DNA of 64,000 nt from an uncultured Alphaproteobacteria bacterium (GTDB lineage Bacteria; Pseudomonadota; Alphaproteobacteria; HIMB59). The notes under the pieces were generated by a model, which did no database searches, was not told where the DNA came from, and worked only from the letters and a program-made list of their open reading frames with translations. The position numbers and the translations under genes were made by a program. Below, piece by piece: positions 43,260-56,417 of this stretch (its first letter is position 1; each line of letters opens with the position of its first letter). The stretch is taken from the NCBI GenBank assembly GCA_902599405.1, contig CACKFO010000001.1:1-64000 (forward strand). The letters are read 5' to 3'.

Positions 43260-45998
43260 ATGGAAACAAATAACGCAGTATCACTTGAAAATTCAACAAA
43301 AAACACAGTTATAAACAAGCAAAACGAAGAAATAAACCTGCTAAGTCTCAGTGTTGTAAGGCGTGATGGATCGATAACACCTTTTAAATCTGACAAAATC
43401 GCAAATGCTATAAGAAAAGCATTTTTGGCACAAACTGATCTTCGTGATAGCAAACAAATTGACAAAAATGTTTCAGTGTTAACTGAAACAGTCACTGCGG
43501 CTCTAACTAGACGTATTGCAAACGGTGATATGATACATATCGAGGATATCCAAGACCAAGTGGAATTAGCTCTCATGAGGGGTGAACATCATAAAGTAGC
43601 TCGCGCCTATGTACTCTACAGAGAACAAAGAGCTAACCAACGTTATAAGACTGCTCAACTAAATGAACAAATTGGTGCCAAAGTATCCACAATGGCTGTT
43701 ACCAAAAGAGATGGTAACAAAGAGGATATCTCTTTAGAAAAAATTACAAATCGTATTTCTATTTTGTCAAACGGTTTAGAGATAGATCCTATTACAATTG
43801 CTCAAAAGGCAATTCAAGGTCTTTACGATGGTATCACAACAAATGAAATTGACACTTACTTAGCAGAAACAGCTGCTGCTCTGACAGTAGAACATCCCGA
43901 TTACTCATATCTAGCTGGGAGGATTAAAGCTAATGCTCTACATAAAGAAACACCAGGTTTTATTATTGCAACAAAAAATCTTTATGAGGATGGTTTATTG
44001 CGCGATGAATATTATGAAAAAGTAAAAGCTAACGCTGAAGAGATTGAAAAAATTATTGACTACGATCGTGATTATTACTTTGATTATTTTGCATTGACTA
44101 CTTTGTTCAGAGCTTATCTTTTACAATCAAACAATAAAACAGCAGAAAGACCTCAGGATTTATGGATGAGAGTCGCTTTATGTGTGTCCGGAGATAAGTT
44201 TGATTTTTATCAGGTTAAGAAAACTTATGACAGCCTATCTCAGGGTTTCTACACACACGCAACCCCCACTCTATTTAATAGTGGTTTGAAGATGCAACAA
44301 TTGTCGTCCTGTTTTCTAATTGGAATGGAAGATGACTCTATCGAAGGAATTTTTAATACTGTAAAAGACTGCGCTTTAATTTCAAAAACCGCTGGTGGTA
44401 TTGGTCTTCATGCTCATAACATTAGAGGTGGCGGTAGCCGTATTAAGTCAACCAATGGCAAGTCCAATGGATTGATACCTTTCCTTAAAATTTTTAATGA
44501 AACAGCAAGATCTGTTGATCAGGGTGGAGGTAAAAGAAAGGGTTCTTTTGCTGTCTATTTGGAGCCATGGCATGCAGATATTGAGGCTTTTTTAGAGCTT
44601 AGAAAAAATACTGGAGCTGAAGAATTTAGAGCCAGAGACTTATTCTATGCCTTATGGATCCCTGATTTATTTATGGAAAGAGTCGAAGAAGATGCCGATT
44701 GGACTCTAATGAGTGAACACGAATGCCCTGGTTTATCGGATACCTATGGTAAGGAGTTTGTTGATCTTTACACAAAATATGAAAATGAAATGCCTGACTT
44801 AAAAAGAATAAAGGCAAGAGCTTTAATGTCTAAAATCATCGAAGCCCAAATTGAAACTGGTCAGCCGTACATGCTTTACAAAGATGCTGTTAATAATAAG
44901 TCTAACCAAAAAAATATTGGTGTCATTAAATCTTCTAATCTCTGTGCGGAGATAGTGGAGTATTCTGAAAAAGATGAAACTGCTGTTTGTAACCTTGCAT
45001 CAATAGCATTACCAAAATTTGTAACTGATGAAAGTAAATTTGATTATCAAAACTTATATCAAGTTGCAAAACTGGCGACTAAGAATTTAGACCAAGTTAT
45101 TGATATAAATTTTTATCCTACTAATAAAACTGAAAACTCAAATAGTCGTCACCGTCCTATCGGTCTCGGTATACAGGGTTTAGCAGATGTTTATTTTAAA
45201 ATGAATATTCCTTATGACTCCGTTCAAGCGCAAATAATTAATAAACAAATTTTTGAAACAATTTATTTTGGAGCTTTAGAAGCATCAATGGAACTTGCTA
45301 CCGATAAGGGGCCTTACTCTACTTTTAAAGGTTCCCCTCTATCTGAAGGTAAATTTCAATTTGATCTTTGGGGTGTGAAACCATCAAGTATGTGGGACTG
45401 GAAGGGATTAATGGAGAAGATCCAAAAGCATGGTGTTCGAAACTCTTTGACCACTGCATGTATGCCGACAGCCTCCACTGGTATTATCCTTGGAAATACT
45501 GAAACGTTCCAAGTACAAACATCAAATATTTATAAAAGACAAACTCTCTCAGGTGAATTTTTATTAGTAAATCGTCACCTTGTTAAAGAACTTATGAAGA
45601 GAAACTTATGGAGCAAAGAATTACGTGATCAAATTATTTTGGAAAATGGTTCTGTACAAAATATTGAAGGATTTCCTGAAGACCTAAAAGATGTTTATAA
45701 AACTGTTTGGGAAACATCTCAAAAAACAGTTATTGATATGGCAGCTGATAGAGCGCCATTTATCGACCAAACCCAATCTATGAACTTATGGTTGGCAACA
45801 CCTACTTTTGGAAAAGTAAACTCCATGCACATGTATGCATGGAAAAAAGGCTTAAAAACAGGCATGTATTACCTGCGAAGCCGATCAGCCGTAGACGCAG
45901 TTAAAGTAACAGTGTCTTCTGAAAAAAAAGCAAAAGAGTCTTATGTCAAAGAGGCGCAATCTAATGAACCAGAAGATTGTGTAACATGTAGTGCTTAA
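43260..45998 (+). CDS. nrdA: class I ribonucleoside-diphosphate reductase, alpha subunit
   Basis: About 912 residues from the ATG at 43260, which has GGTAGGAAG just upstream; the track's TTG at 43248 overlaps that site. Two consecutive ATP-cone domains are visible, one at LSVVRRDGSITPFKSDKI and one at MAVTKRDGNKEDISLEKI, for allosteric activity control. The catalytic core includes SSCFLIGMEDDS, NLCAEIVEYS and the C-terminal redox pair CVTC. It reduces ribonucleotides for DNA synthesis with NrdB. Glutaredoxin follows nrdB and could re-reduce the tail cysteines. Confidence 0.95.
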   Translation: METNNAVSLENSTKNTVINKQNEEINLLSLSVVRRDGSITPFKSDKIANAIRKAFLAQTDLRDSKQIDKNVSVLTETVTAALTRRIANGDMIHIEDIQDQVELALMRGEHHKVARAYVLYREQRANQRYKTAQLNEQIGAKVSTMAVTKRDGNKEDISLEKITNRISILSNGLEIDPITIAQKAIQGLYDGITTNEIDTYLAETAAALTVEHPDYSYLAGRIKANALHKETPGFIIATKNLYEDGLLRDEYYEKVKANAEEIEKIIDYDRDYYFDYFALTTLFRAYLLQSNNKTAERPQDLWMRVALCVSGDKFDFYQVKKTYDSLSQGFYTHATPTLFNSGLKMQQLSSCFLIGMEDDSIEGIFNTVKDCALISKTAGGIGLHAHNIRGGGSRIKSTNGKSNGLIPFLKIFNETARSVDQGGGKRKGSFAVYLEPWHADIEAFLELRKNTGAEEFRARDLFYALWIPDLFMERVEEDADWTLMSEHECPGLSDTYGKEFVDLYTKYENEMPDLKRIKARALMSKIIEAQIETGQPYMLYKDAVNNKSNQKNIGVIKSSNLCAEIVEYSEKDETAVCNLASIALPKFVTDESKFDYQNLYQVAKLATKNLDQVIDINFYPTNKTENSNSRHRPIGLGIQGLADVYFKMNIPYDSVQAQIINKQIFETIYFGALEASMELATDKGPYSTFKGSPLSEGKFQFDLWGVKPSSMWDWKGLMEKIQKHGVRNSLTTACMPTASTGIILGNTETFQVQTSNIYKRQTLSGEFLLVNRHLVKELMKRNLWSKELRDQIILENGSVQNIEGFPEDLKDVYKTVWETSQKTVIDMAADRAPFIDQTQSMNLWLATPTFGKVNSMHMYAWKKGLKTGMYYLRSRSAVDAVKVTVSSEKKAKESYVKEAQSNEPEDCVTCSA

Positions 45999-46031
45999 GA
46001 TTCTCAATCAATTTAATTTAAGGAGCAAGTC

Positions 46032-47021
46032 ATGATATCTAAAGGATGCAAATCAATTTTCCCTATTCAACACCAAGAAATTTTCGATCGTTACAAGCAA
46101 CACGTTCAAGCATTTTGGACACCAGAGGAGGTATCTCTTCAAGATGATTTAAGAGATTTAAAAACACTAGGAGAAGGAGAGATACATTTTATTAAACATG
46201 TACTTGCATTTTTTGCAAATTCAGAGGCAATGATAAATGAAAATCTAGCATCCAGATTTTATAATGAAATTTTAATTCCTGAGTCTCGATTGTTTATAAC
46301 CATGCAAATGCTGAACGAGTCTATTCACGCAGAAATGTATGGTTTACAAATTGAAGCTTATGTAGAGGACCCATCAGAAAAAGATAAGCTGTTTTCTGCT
46401 ATTCAAAATGTTCCTTGTATTAATAAAAAAGCACAGTGGGTTTCAAAATGGCTGAATGGAAATCAAAATTTATTAACACGCTTAATTGCCTTTGGTTTAG
46501 TTGAAGGATTATTTTTTGCCGGATCTTTTTGTGCCATCTATTACTTTAGAAAAAGAGGTTTGCTTCCAGGCTTAGCATTATCAAATGACTGGATAGCCAG
46601 AGATGAAGGAATGCACTTCAGTTTCTCAGCTTTGATGTTTAAAACATTAAGTGAAAAGTTTAATAAAGGAACCTTGTCAGATGAAGATATTAAATCGATG
46701 GATTTAATCCCTGGTCCTGTTGCACAGTCTGAGTTCGAAGAAATAGTCAGAGAAGCAGTGGAGTTTGAAAAAGAATTTGTTACTGACGCACTTCCTGTTG
46801 ATCTCATTGGTATGAACAAGGAAATGATGTGTATGTATATTGAAGCTGTTTCAGATCGAATTGCTGATCTTTTTGGATTTGAAAGGGTATTTAATACTGA
46901 AAACCCATTTGATTTCATGAGAGCTCTTGATGTTCAAAATGTGACTAATTTCTTTGAAAAAAGGGTATCTGAGTACCAACGTCCAACAGATCGTTCTTTG
47001 TCTTTTGACGAGTCTTTTTAA
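46032..47021 (+). CDS. nrdB: class I ribonucleoside-diphosphate reductase, beta subunit with Glu as first metal ligand
   Basis: A 329-residue di-metal protein. Aligning by eye with mammalian-type R2, ligands are Glu65 (FFANSEAMINENL, where R2 has Asp), Glu96, His99, Glu158, Glu192 and His195; radical Tyr103 is kept (HAEMY). The Asp-to-Glu change at the first ligand is known from Chlamydia class Ic, which uses a Mn/Fe centre but lacks the Tyr. The C-terminus LSFDESF is the NrdA-binding tail. A good ribosome site (AAGGAG) precedes the ATG. Confidence 0.93.
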   Translation: MISKGCKSIFPIQHQEIFDRYKQHVQAFWTPEEVSLQDDLRDLKTLGEGEIHFIKHVLAFFANSEAMINENLASRFYNEILIPESRLFITMQMLNESIHAEMYGLQIEAYVEDPSEKDKLFSAIQNVPCINKKAQWVSKWLNGNQNLLTRLIAFGLVEGLFFAGSFCAIYYFRKRGLLPGLALSNDWIARDEGMHFSFSALMFKTLSEKFNKGTLSDEDIKSMDLIPGPVAQSEFEEIVREAVEFEKEFVTDALPVDLIGMNKEMMCMYIEAVSDRIADLFGFERVFNTENPFDFMRALDVQNVTNFFEKRVSEYQRPTDRSLSFDESF

Positions 47022-47261
47022 GTGGAAGTCAAAATTTATAGTAAAGACAACTGTATTTTTTGCACTAAAGCCAAGGCAGTTTTATCCTCTCATAACCCCC
47101 AAGTATTAATGCTTGATGAGGATTACAGCCGTGATCAGTTTTTTGAAATATTTCCAACTGCCAAAACATTTCCCCAAATAATAATTAATGGTGAAAAAAT
47201 TGGTGGCTACCATGAGCTTGAACGTTGGATGGCATTTAATAAACCTGATGATGATTTTTAG
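47022..47261 (+). CDS. glutaredoxin in the nrd operon
   Basis: A 79-residue glutaredoxin: IYSKDNCIFCTKAKAVL holds the CxxC pair, KTFPQIIING has the cis-proline, and GGYHELERWM ends the fold. It starts at GTG directly after the nrdB TAA (zero spacing), so translation is coupled. It likely donates electrons to NrdA. NrdH-like sequences are an alternative name, but the GGYHEL segment favours glutaredoxin. Confidence 0.85.
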   Translation: MEVKIYSKDNCIFCTKAKAVLSSHNPQVLMLDEDYSRDQFFEIFPTAKTFPQIIINGEKIGGYHELERWMAFNKPDDDF

Positions 47262-47267
47262 TTTTAA

Positions 47268-49946
47268 CTAGTGAGCTAATCCCCAGTTCAAGCCACCACC
47301 GAAGTCGACTTTTATAGGAGTTTTAAAAGATTTGTATTTTTGATGTGATGTTTCCATCAACTTAGTTATTTGTGGAATAATATCTTTTTCTTTTTTATGA
47401 ATTTCAAATAAAAGCTCATCATGGACTTGTGATGTCATTTTAGATTTACATTTATTTTTCTCTAAATAGCTATGAATATCCAACATTGCAATTTTAATTA
47501 ACTCAGATGCTGTGCCTTGAATAGGCGCATTGATAGCTTGTCTTTCTGCAAAAGATCGGAGCATAAAATTTTTAGCATTGATGTCTTTAATGTGTGATTT
47601 TCTTCCAAAAAGGTTTTCAACGTAGCCTAGTTTTTTTGCTTTATCGGTAGTTGATTTCATAAAGTCACTAATTTTTGGAAATTTTTTAAAATAGTTATCT
47701 ATAAAAAGCTTTGCTTCAGCATTGCTAACACCTAACTGTTTAGCTAAACCATATTGGCTAATTCCATAGATTATTCCAAAATTAATAATCTTGGCCATTC
47801 TTCGATCATTAGCATTAATTGTTTTTTTGTTAAAAACTAATTGGCCTGTACTTTGATGAATATCTTGATCCTCTTGGAAAGCTTTTAATAAATTAGGGTC
47901 TTCACACGCTTCACAAAGCACACGAAGCTCGATTTGGGAGTAATCGAAGCTATATAACTCATGATCTTTTTCTGCAATAAATGCTGTTCTAATTTTCTTT
48001 CCGATCTCAGTTCTAATAGGGATATTTTGTAAATTAGGTTCAGATGAACTTAATCTGCCCGTAATAGTAGCTGCAATATTAAATGTGCTATGAACTCGAT
48101 CGTTATTATCAGCATGTTCAGCTAAAGAAGATGTATAGGTCGATACGAGCTTGGAGTATTGACGCCATTGTAGAATATGTGAGGCAATCTCTACTCCCTC
48201 AGTTTCTAATTGTTCTAAGACTTTTACATTAGTTTGAAAATCTCCTGCTTTTGTTTTTTTTGTTACCTTCACATCAAGTTTCTTGAAGATTTCGGTAAGT
48301 TGCTTTGGCGAACCAATATTGAACTCCTCACCTGCGATTTTGAAAATTTTCTGTTCAATTTTTTCAATTTCTTTATTTAGATCTTTTTCCAGTTTTGTTA
48401 AAAATTTAAGATCAATCTTACAACCATTGTTTTCAACTTGTTGAAGGACTAAGCTTAATTTTTTATCGATATCAAAATATATATAACTATCTGGGGCATC
48501 TAATATTTGATCGTGTAATGTCTCATATAATTTATAAGTGGCATAAGCATCATGAGCAGCGTAATTTGTTGCAGACTGTAAAGGCACTTCAGAAAAATCT
48601 TTATAATTTCTTTTAGACTCATTTTTGATGACATCTTTAAATTTTTCTTTTTCTTCTCCAAAATAATAATAATACAAATCCTCAAGATTATGTTTTGTTA
48701 AACCGTTATTGACAAAAAAAGACATTAATAAGGTATCTTGAAAAGAAATAGTATTTACATTAAAGCGTTTTAAAATAACACTATCGTATTTAGCATTATG
48801 AAAAATCTTTAAAATTGAAGGATCTTCACATAATAAATTCAGCTCTTTTAATATTTTTTTTTGATCTGTCTCAGATATTTCATTTTCAGGTGATTTAAAA
48901 GGTAGGTAATAAGCTTGCTGTGCATTAGATAATGAAATGCCAATGATATTCGCTTCATTGACGTCTAAACTATCTGTCTCTAAATCTATCGCTAAGGTTT
49001 TTTCAGATTGAAGAGACTTTAGATATTCGATTATATCTTTTGTCTTAATAAGTGATTTAAATTCTAAGTTTTTTTTGGCCGCATGCGGTTTTGTTTCATG
49101 AGCGCTATTTCTAATTAATGATTTAAATTCATATTTTTTGAAAAAGTCATTAAGTTTAGGTGAGTCTTCAAAATCTTTTAACTTTTCGATTGTTATAGGT
49201 AGTTCAAGATCATTTTTTAAAATTACTAGTTGGTGGCTTATTTTTGCTTTTTCCTCATGATCATGTATCAGATTTTTAATTCTTTCATTTGATATTTTCT
49301 CTTTATTTGCCAGAAGGCCCTCAAAAGAACCAAATTCATTAATTAATTTAGAGGCTGTTTTTGGTCCGATGCCAGGGACGCCAGGAATATTATCAACACT
49401 ATCGCCAATTAAAGCTTGTACATCTGTAATCTTGTCAGGGCCAACACCAAATTTTTCCATTACCTTTACTTCATCAATTTCAATATTTTTCATTGGATCC
49501 ATGATGCGATTATTAGCTGATAACAGTTGAAAAAGGTCTTTGTCTGAACTAAATACTGTGGTGGGTATCTTATTGTCTTCACCATATTTAACGTAACTTG
49601 CTATAACATCATCGGCCTCAAAGTCTTTTTTTTCAATAACATCTAAACCAAACGCATCAATAGCTTCACGAATAATACTAAATTGAGGAATCAAATCTTC
49701 TGGTGCCTCGCCACGATTTGCTTTGTATTCAGGAAATAAAGTGTTTCGAAAAGTATTTCTTCCTGCATCAAGAATGATTAGTATTTTGTCATTTGGATGC
49801 TCTTCAATAAGTCTAAGCATCATATTGCAAAACCCATAAACTGCATTTGTGGGGATGCCCTTAGAATTATTCATTGGGGGTAAGGCGTAATAAGCTCGGA
49901 AAATATATCCGGAACCATCAACAAGTATTAGTCTTGGCTTAGACAT
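47268..49946 (-). CDS. polA: DNA polymerase I
   Basis: An 892-residue enzyme with three domains: 5'-3' exonuclease (VDGSGYIFRAYYALPP, then DKDLFQLL and VPGIGPKTASKLI), 3'-5' exonuclease with its DxE motif intact (LAIDLETDSLD), and polymerase (YSFDYSQIELRVLCE motif A, RRMAKIINFGIIYGIS motif B, MTSQVHDELLFE motif C). It fills gaps and removes Okazaki primers. Full length. It converges with the nrd operon. Confidence 0.97.
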   Translation of the reverse strand: MSKPRLILVDGSGYIFRAYYALPPMNNSKGIPTNAVYGFCNMMLRLIEEHPNDKILIILDAGRNTFRNTLFPEYKANRGEAPEDLIPQFSIIREAIDAFGLDVIEKKDFEADDVIASYVKYGEDNKIPTTVFSSDKDLFQLLSANNRIMDPMKNIEIDEVKVMEKFGVGPDKITDVQALIGDSVDNIPGVPGIGPKTASKLINEFGSFEGLLANKEKISNERIKNLIHDHEEKAKISHQLVILKNDLELPITIEKLKDFEDSPKLNDFFKKYEFKSLIRNSAHETKPHAAKKNLEFKSLIKTKDIIEYLKSLQSEKTLAIDLETDSLDVNEANIIGISLSNAQQAYYLPFKSPENEISETDQKKILKELNLLCEDPSILKIFHNAKYDSVILKRFNVNTISFQDTLLMSFFVNNGLTKHNLEDLYYYYFGEEKEKFKDVIKNESKRNYKDFSEVPLQSATNYAAHDAYATYKLYETLHDQILDAPDSYIYFDIDKKLSLVLQQVENNGCKIDLKFLTKLEKDLNKEIEKIEQKIFKIAGEEFNIGSPKQLTEIFKKLDVKVTKKTKAGDFQTNVKVLEQLETEGVEIASHILQWRQYSKLVSTYTSSLAEHADNNDRVHSTFNIAATITGRLSSSEPNLQNIPIRTEIGKKIRTAFIAEKDHELYSFDYSQIELRVLCEACEDPNLLKAFQEDQDIHQSTGQLVFNKKTINANDRRMAKIINFGIIYGISQYGLAKQLGVSNAEAKLFIDNYFKKFPKISDFMKSTTDKAKKLGYVENLFGRKSHIKDINAKNFMLRSFAERQAINAPIQGTASELIKIAMLDIHSYLEKNKCKSKMTSQVHDELLFEIHKKEKDIIPQITKLMETSHQKYKSFKTPIKVDFGGGLNWGLAH

Positions 49947-49978
49947 TTAAGCAGAATAACAAAGAAAGTAGTGAGTTT

Positions 49979-50539
49979 CTATTCTTTAGGTGCGTGCTTA
50001 TTTAAAATTCTTTGAAGAGTTCTTCTGTGCATTTTTAGTCTTCTAGCAGTTTCAGATACATTACGGTTGCATTGTGTAAAAACTCTTTGAATATGTTCCC
50101 ATCTTATCCTGTCAGCAGACATTGGGTTCTCAGGTGGTGGGGGCAAAGATGTAGCGGTGGCAGACATTAATGATTTTTCGATATCATCGATGTTTGCAGG
50201 TTTGGTTAAGTAATCATCAGCACCCAATTTAACGGAGGATACAGCTGTAGCTATGTTGCCATAACTTGTCAACATTACTGTTCTACATTCTGGGTTTTGC
50301 TCCTTGATCACCTTAATAACATCGAGTCCTGAACCATCACCTAGACGAAGATCAACTATGGCATAATTAAAATTATTTCCAGCTAAAACATCTAAAGCCT
50401 CTTTTTTTGAAGCTGCTGCTGTTACTGTGAAATCTTTACGTTGAAACGAAGTGGTTAAACGCTCACGAAAGGGTTTATCATCCTCAATAATAAAAAGTGT
50501 TTTATCTTTGACTAATGTATTTTGCTCTAAATCCGCCAT
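49979..50539 (-). CDS. regA: RegA/PrrA/ActR-type redox response regulator
   Basis: A 186-residue two-domain regulator. The receiver has Asp-Asp at the start (IIEDDKPF) and phospho-acceptor Asp63 in AIVDLRLGDGSG; after a proline linker (LPPPPENP) the Fis-type HTH NVSETARRLKMHRRTLQRIL is almost invariant in the RegA family. It controls redox-dependent genes (respiration, carbon and nitrogen use) in alphaproteobacteria. It overlaps regB by 13 nt. Confidence 0.93.
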   Translation of the reverse strand: MADLEQNTLVKDKTLFIIEDDKPFRERLTTSFQRKDFTVTAAASKKEALDVLAGNNFNYAIVDLRLGDGSGLDVIKVIKEQNPECRTVMLTSYGNIATAVSSVKLGADDYLTKPANIDDIEKSLMSATATSLPPPPENPMSADRIRWEHIQRVFTQCNRNVSETARRLKMHRRTLQRILNKHAPKE

Positions 50540-51771
50540 GTTAAAGTTACTTCTGCTCCATCATTACTTTGTACTAATATTTCACCATTTAGATTTTCAA
50601 TCATTTGTTTTGTTATGAATAGGCCAAGGCCCATATTTACCCCTTTTTCAGGTCTGCTAGAATAGAATGGTTTTCCAAAATTAGCTATAAACTTCTTATC
50701 AAAACCGGGACCATCATCTCTGATTTTAATTGAATAAGAATTTTTCGATGTCTCTGAGATTACTAATATTTGTCTATACGCGAAGCTTATGGCATTTTTT
50801 ATAATATTATTCATCGCTATGTTCAGTTCGGGTGTGATTTTAATGTTAATATTTTTAGAATTTTCATCAGATCTATAATCTAATTTCACAGCTCGATAGT
50901 TATTTGAAAATTGATCACATAAAGATTGCACATAGGCATCTAATGACATATTTGTAATTTCAGTAGAGAGTTCTTTTGACTCTGGGTTTGTTGAGAGCTC
51001 TTTTAGTATTTCCTTACACCTGTCTAACTCTAATAATAGAGTTTTAATATCTTTCCCGTAATCATCTTTTAATTTTTGATCTTTTTTTAAATCATCAACA
51101 ATTAAATTTATGGTATTCAGTGGTGTGCCTAATTCATGAACAGCTGCGGCTGCTAAACCTCCAACTTTTAAAAGCTCTTTTTCATTTTGAAGTTGTTTAC
51201 TAGCTAACTCATATGCTTTTTGGGTGCTTTTGTAATTTAGTGAAAAGTAATAAAGATAAAAAACTAAAAAAATACTACTTATGAATAAAGAAATCATAAT
51301 AGCTAGGCTGTATGTAAAATTAATATTAGGATGCACAGACAAAGGAAGATTAATATAAAAGTTAAATATCAAAGCAAAACAAACTAATGCTAAACTTAAG
51401 ATAATTATTATTCTTTCTATCGTGAGATATGATGCTGCAATAGCAATAGGAGCTAAGATAATAAATATAAAAGGATTAGTGTGTCCACCATTTAAAGCAA
51501 TCAAACTTGAAATTTGAACAATATCAAAACATAAAAATAAGAAGACTTGATTTTCAGAAATAATTTTATCTCCTTTATTTAAATAAAATCCTAAGAGAAT
51601 ACTAGCCATTAAGATAAAAGCTATTATCCAAGAGCTCATTGCTACTGTCTTAGAAATTTCGAAAAAATACTGTGTTATAAATAAAGTGGCGGCCTGACCT
51701 CCAAAAGCAATTGCACGTATAATTAAAAAATCTGAGGAATTAACAAAGAGAAAGTTTTTTTGGTTGTTCAA
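50527..51771 (-). CDS. regB: RegB/PrrB-type redox sensor histidine kinase
   Basis: A 414-residue kinase with six membrane segments, a quinone-binding motif GGHTNPF (95-101), phospho-acceptor His212 in HELGTPL, the conserved redox Cys (Cys252 in DRCKEIL) and an ATPase domain ending DGPGFDKKF and GLGLFITKQ. It senses the quinone pool and phosphorylates RegA. The start is TTG immediately after the gyrB TAG. Confidence 0.93.
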   Translation of the reverse strand: MNNQKNFLFVNSSDFLIIRAIAFGGQAATLFITQYFFEISKTVAMSSWIIAFILMASILLGFYLNKGDKIISENQVFLFLCFDIVQISSLIALNGGHTNPFIFIILAPIAIAASYLTIERIIIILSLALVCFALIFNFYINLPLSVHPNINFTYSLAIMISLFISSIFLVFYLYYFSLNYKSTQKAYELASKQLQNEKELLKVGGLAAAAVHELGTPLNTINLIVDDLKKDQKLKDDYGKDIKTLLLELDRCKEILKELSTNPESKELSTEITNMSLDAYVQSLCDQFSNNYRAVKLDYRSDENSKNINIKITPELNIAMNNIIKNAISFAYRQILVISETSKNSYSIKIRDDGPGFDKKFIANFGKPFYSSRPEKGVNMGLGLFITKQMIENLNGEILVQSNDGAEVTLTWRI

Positions 51772-55307
<3,536 letters not shown>

Positions 55308-56417
55308 TTAAACTCTCATAGGCATTAAAATAAATAAACTTGTTGTATCTTTAGGGTCCTTTACTATTACTGGTGATGATTGATTTAGTAACTCTAAAAT
55401 CAAAGTGTCTCCTTCAACAACATCTTGTAAATCCAATATATATTTTGAATTAAAAAGTATTTCAAGACCATCTGCAGCGTAATTTGCTGCAACCTCTTCA
55501 TCGCCTTTGTTACTGTCAGTGCTTGTGGCCATTATCTTGATGCTATTATTTTCAAATTGTAACTTAACTGTTGGTGTTTTGTCTTGATTCACAGTTGAAA
55601 CCCTATCAATGGCATTAAAAAAAGGCTCTGCCTCAACTTGTAATAATTTGTCATTGGATACAGGTATAACTTTTTCATAATCTGGAAATGTTCCATCTAT
55701 TAGTTTACTTATTATAATGAAATTATCTGCTTCTAGACTCACTTGAGTATCAGTGCATATTATTTTAACCTTACCCTCAAAATCACCTAAAATGCGGTCT
55801 AATTGAAGTATAAATTTTCTTGGGAGTATAATTCCAGATATATTTATGACATTTGTTAAATCTAGCTCTGTTTTAGCAAGTCTATGGCCGTCAGTAGCAA
55901 CACACCTCAAAGTTGACTTTGGTCCGTTAGTGATAGTATGGAAGTATATACCATTTAGGTAGTATCTCGTCTCCTCAGCAGATATAGCAAATTTAGTTTT
56001 ATTAAAAAGTCTTTTAATCTGCGAGATTGTTAGTTCGAATGAGTTTGTTTGTTCTAAAGGAACAAATTTTGGGAATTCATCTGCTGTCAATGCATTTAAC
56101 TCAAAGACTGAGTTATCAGAATTTATTATTAATCTATTTCCCTCTAATTTACATTTTACAATAGAGTTTTTTTTTGTCTTGCGAATTATATCAGTTAATA
56201 TTCTTGAATTTACGGTTGCTTCTCCATTTTTTGAAGAATCGGTTGATACGAATTCTCTGATGGAAATATCCATATCTGTCGATCTAATCTCTATTTGGTT
56301 ATTATCACATTTTATATAAATGTTAGAAAGAATTGGAATTGTAGATCTACTGTCAACAATTGAACTAACGTGAGTTAAGACTCTTAAAAAAGCCTCTCGA
56401 CTTACTCTAAAATCCAT
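55308..56417 (-). CDS. dnaN: DNA polymerase III sliding clamp (beta subunit)
   Basis: A 369-residue clamp: MDFRVSREAFLRVLTHVSSIVDSRSTIPILSN is a typical N-terminus, LRCVATDGHRLAK marks domain II and the protein ends VIVKDPKDTTSLFILMPMRV as in the family. It tethers the replicative polymerase. ATG follows the dnaA TAA with no spacing. Confidence 0.97.
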   Translation of the reverse strand: MDFRVSREAFLRVLTHVSSIVDSRSTIPILSNIYIKCDNNQIEIRSTDMDISIREFVSTDSSKNGEATVNSRILTDIIRKTKKNSIVKCKLEGNRLIINSDNSVFELNALTADEFPKFVPLEQTNSFELTISQIKRLFNKTKFAISAEETRYYLNGIYFHTITNGPKSTLRCVATDGHRLAKTELDLTNVINISGIILPRKFILQLDRILGDFEGKVKIICTDTQVSLEADNFIIISKLIDGTFPDYEKVIPVSNDKLLQVEAEPFFNAIDRVSTVNQDKTPTVKLQFENNSIKIMATSTDSNKGDEEVAANYAADGLEILFNSKYILDLQDVVEGDTLILELLNQSSPVIVKDPKDTTSLFILMPMRV

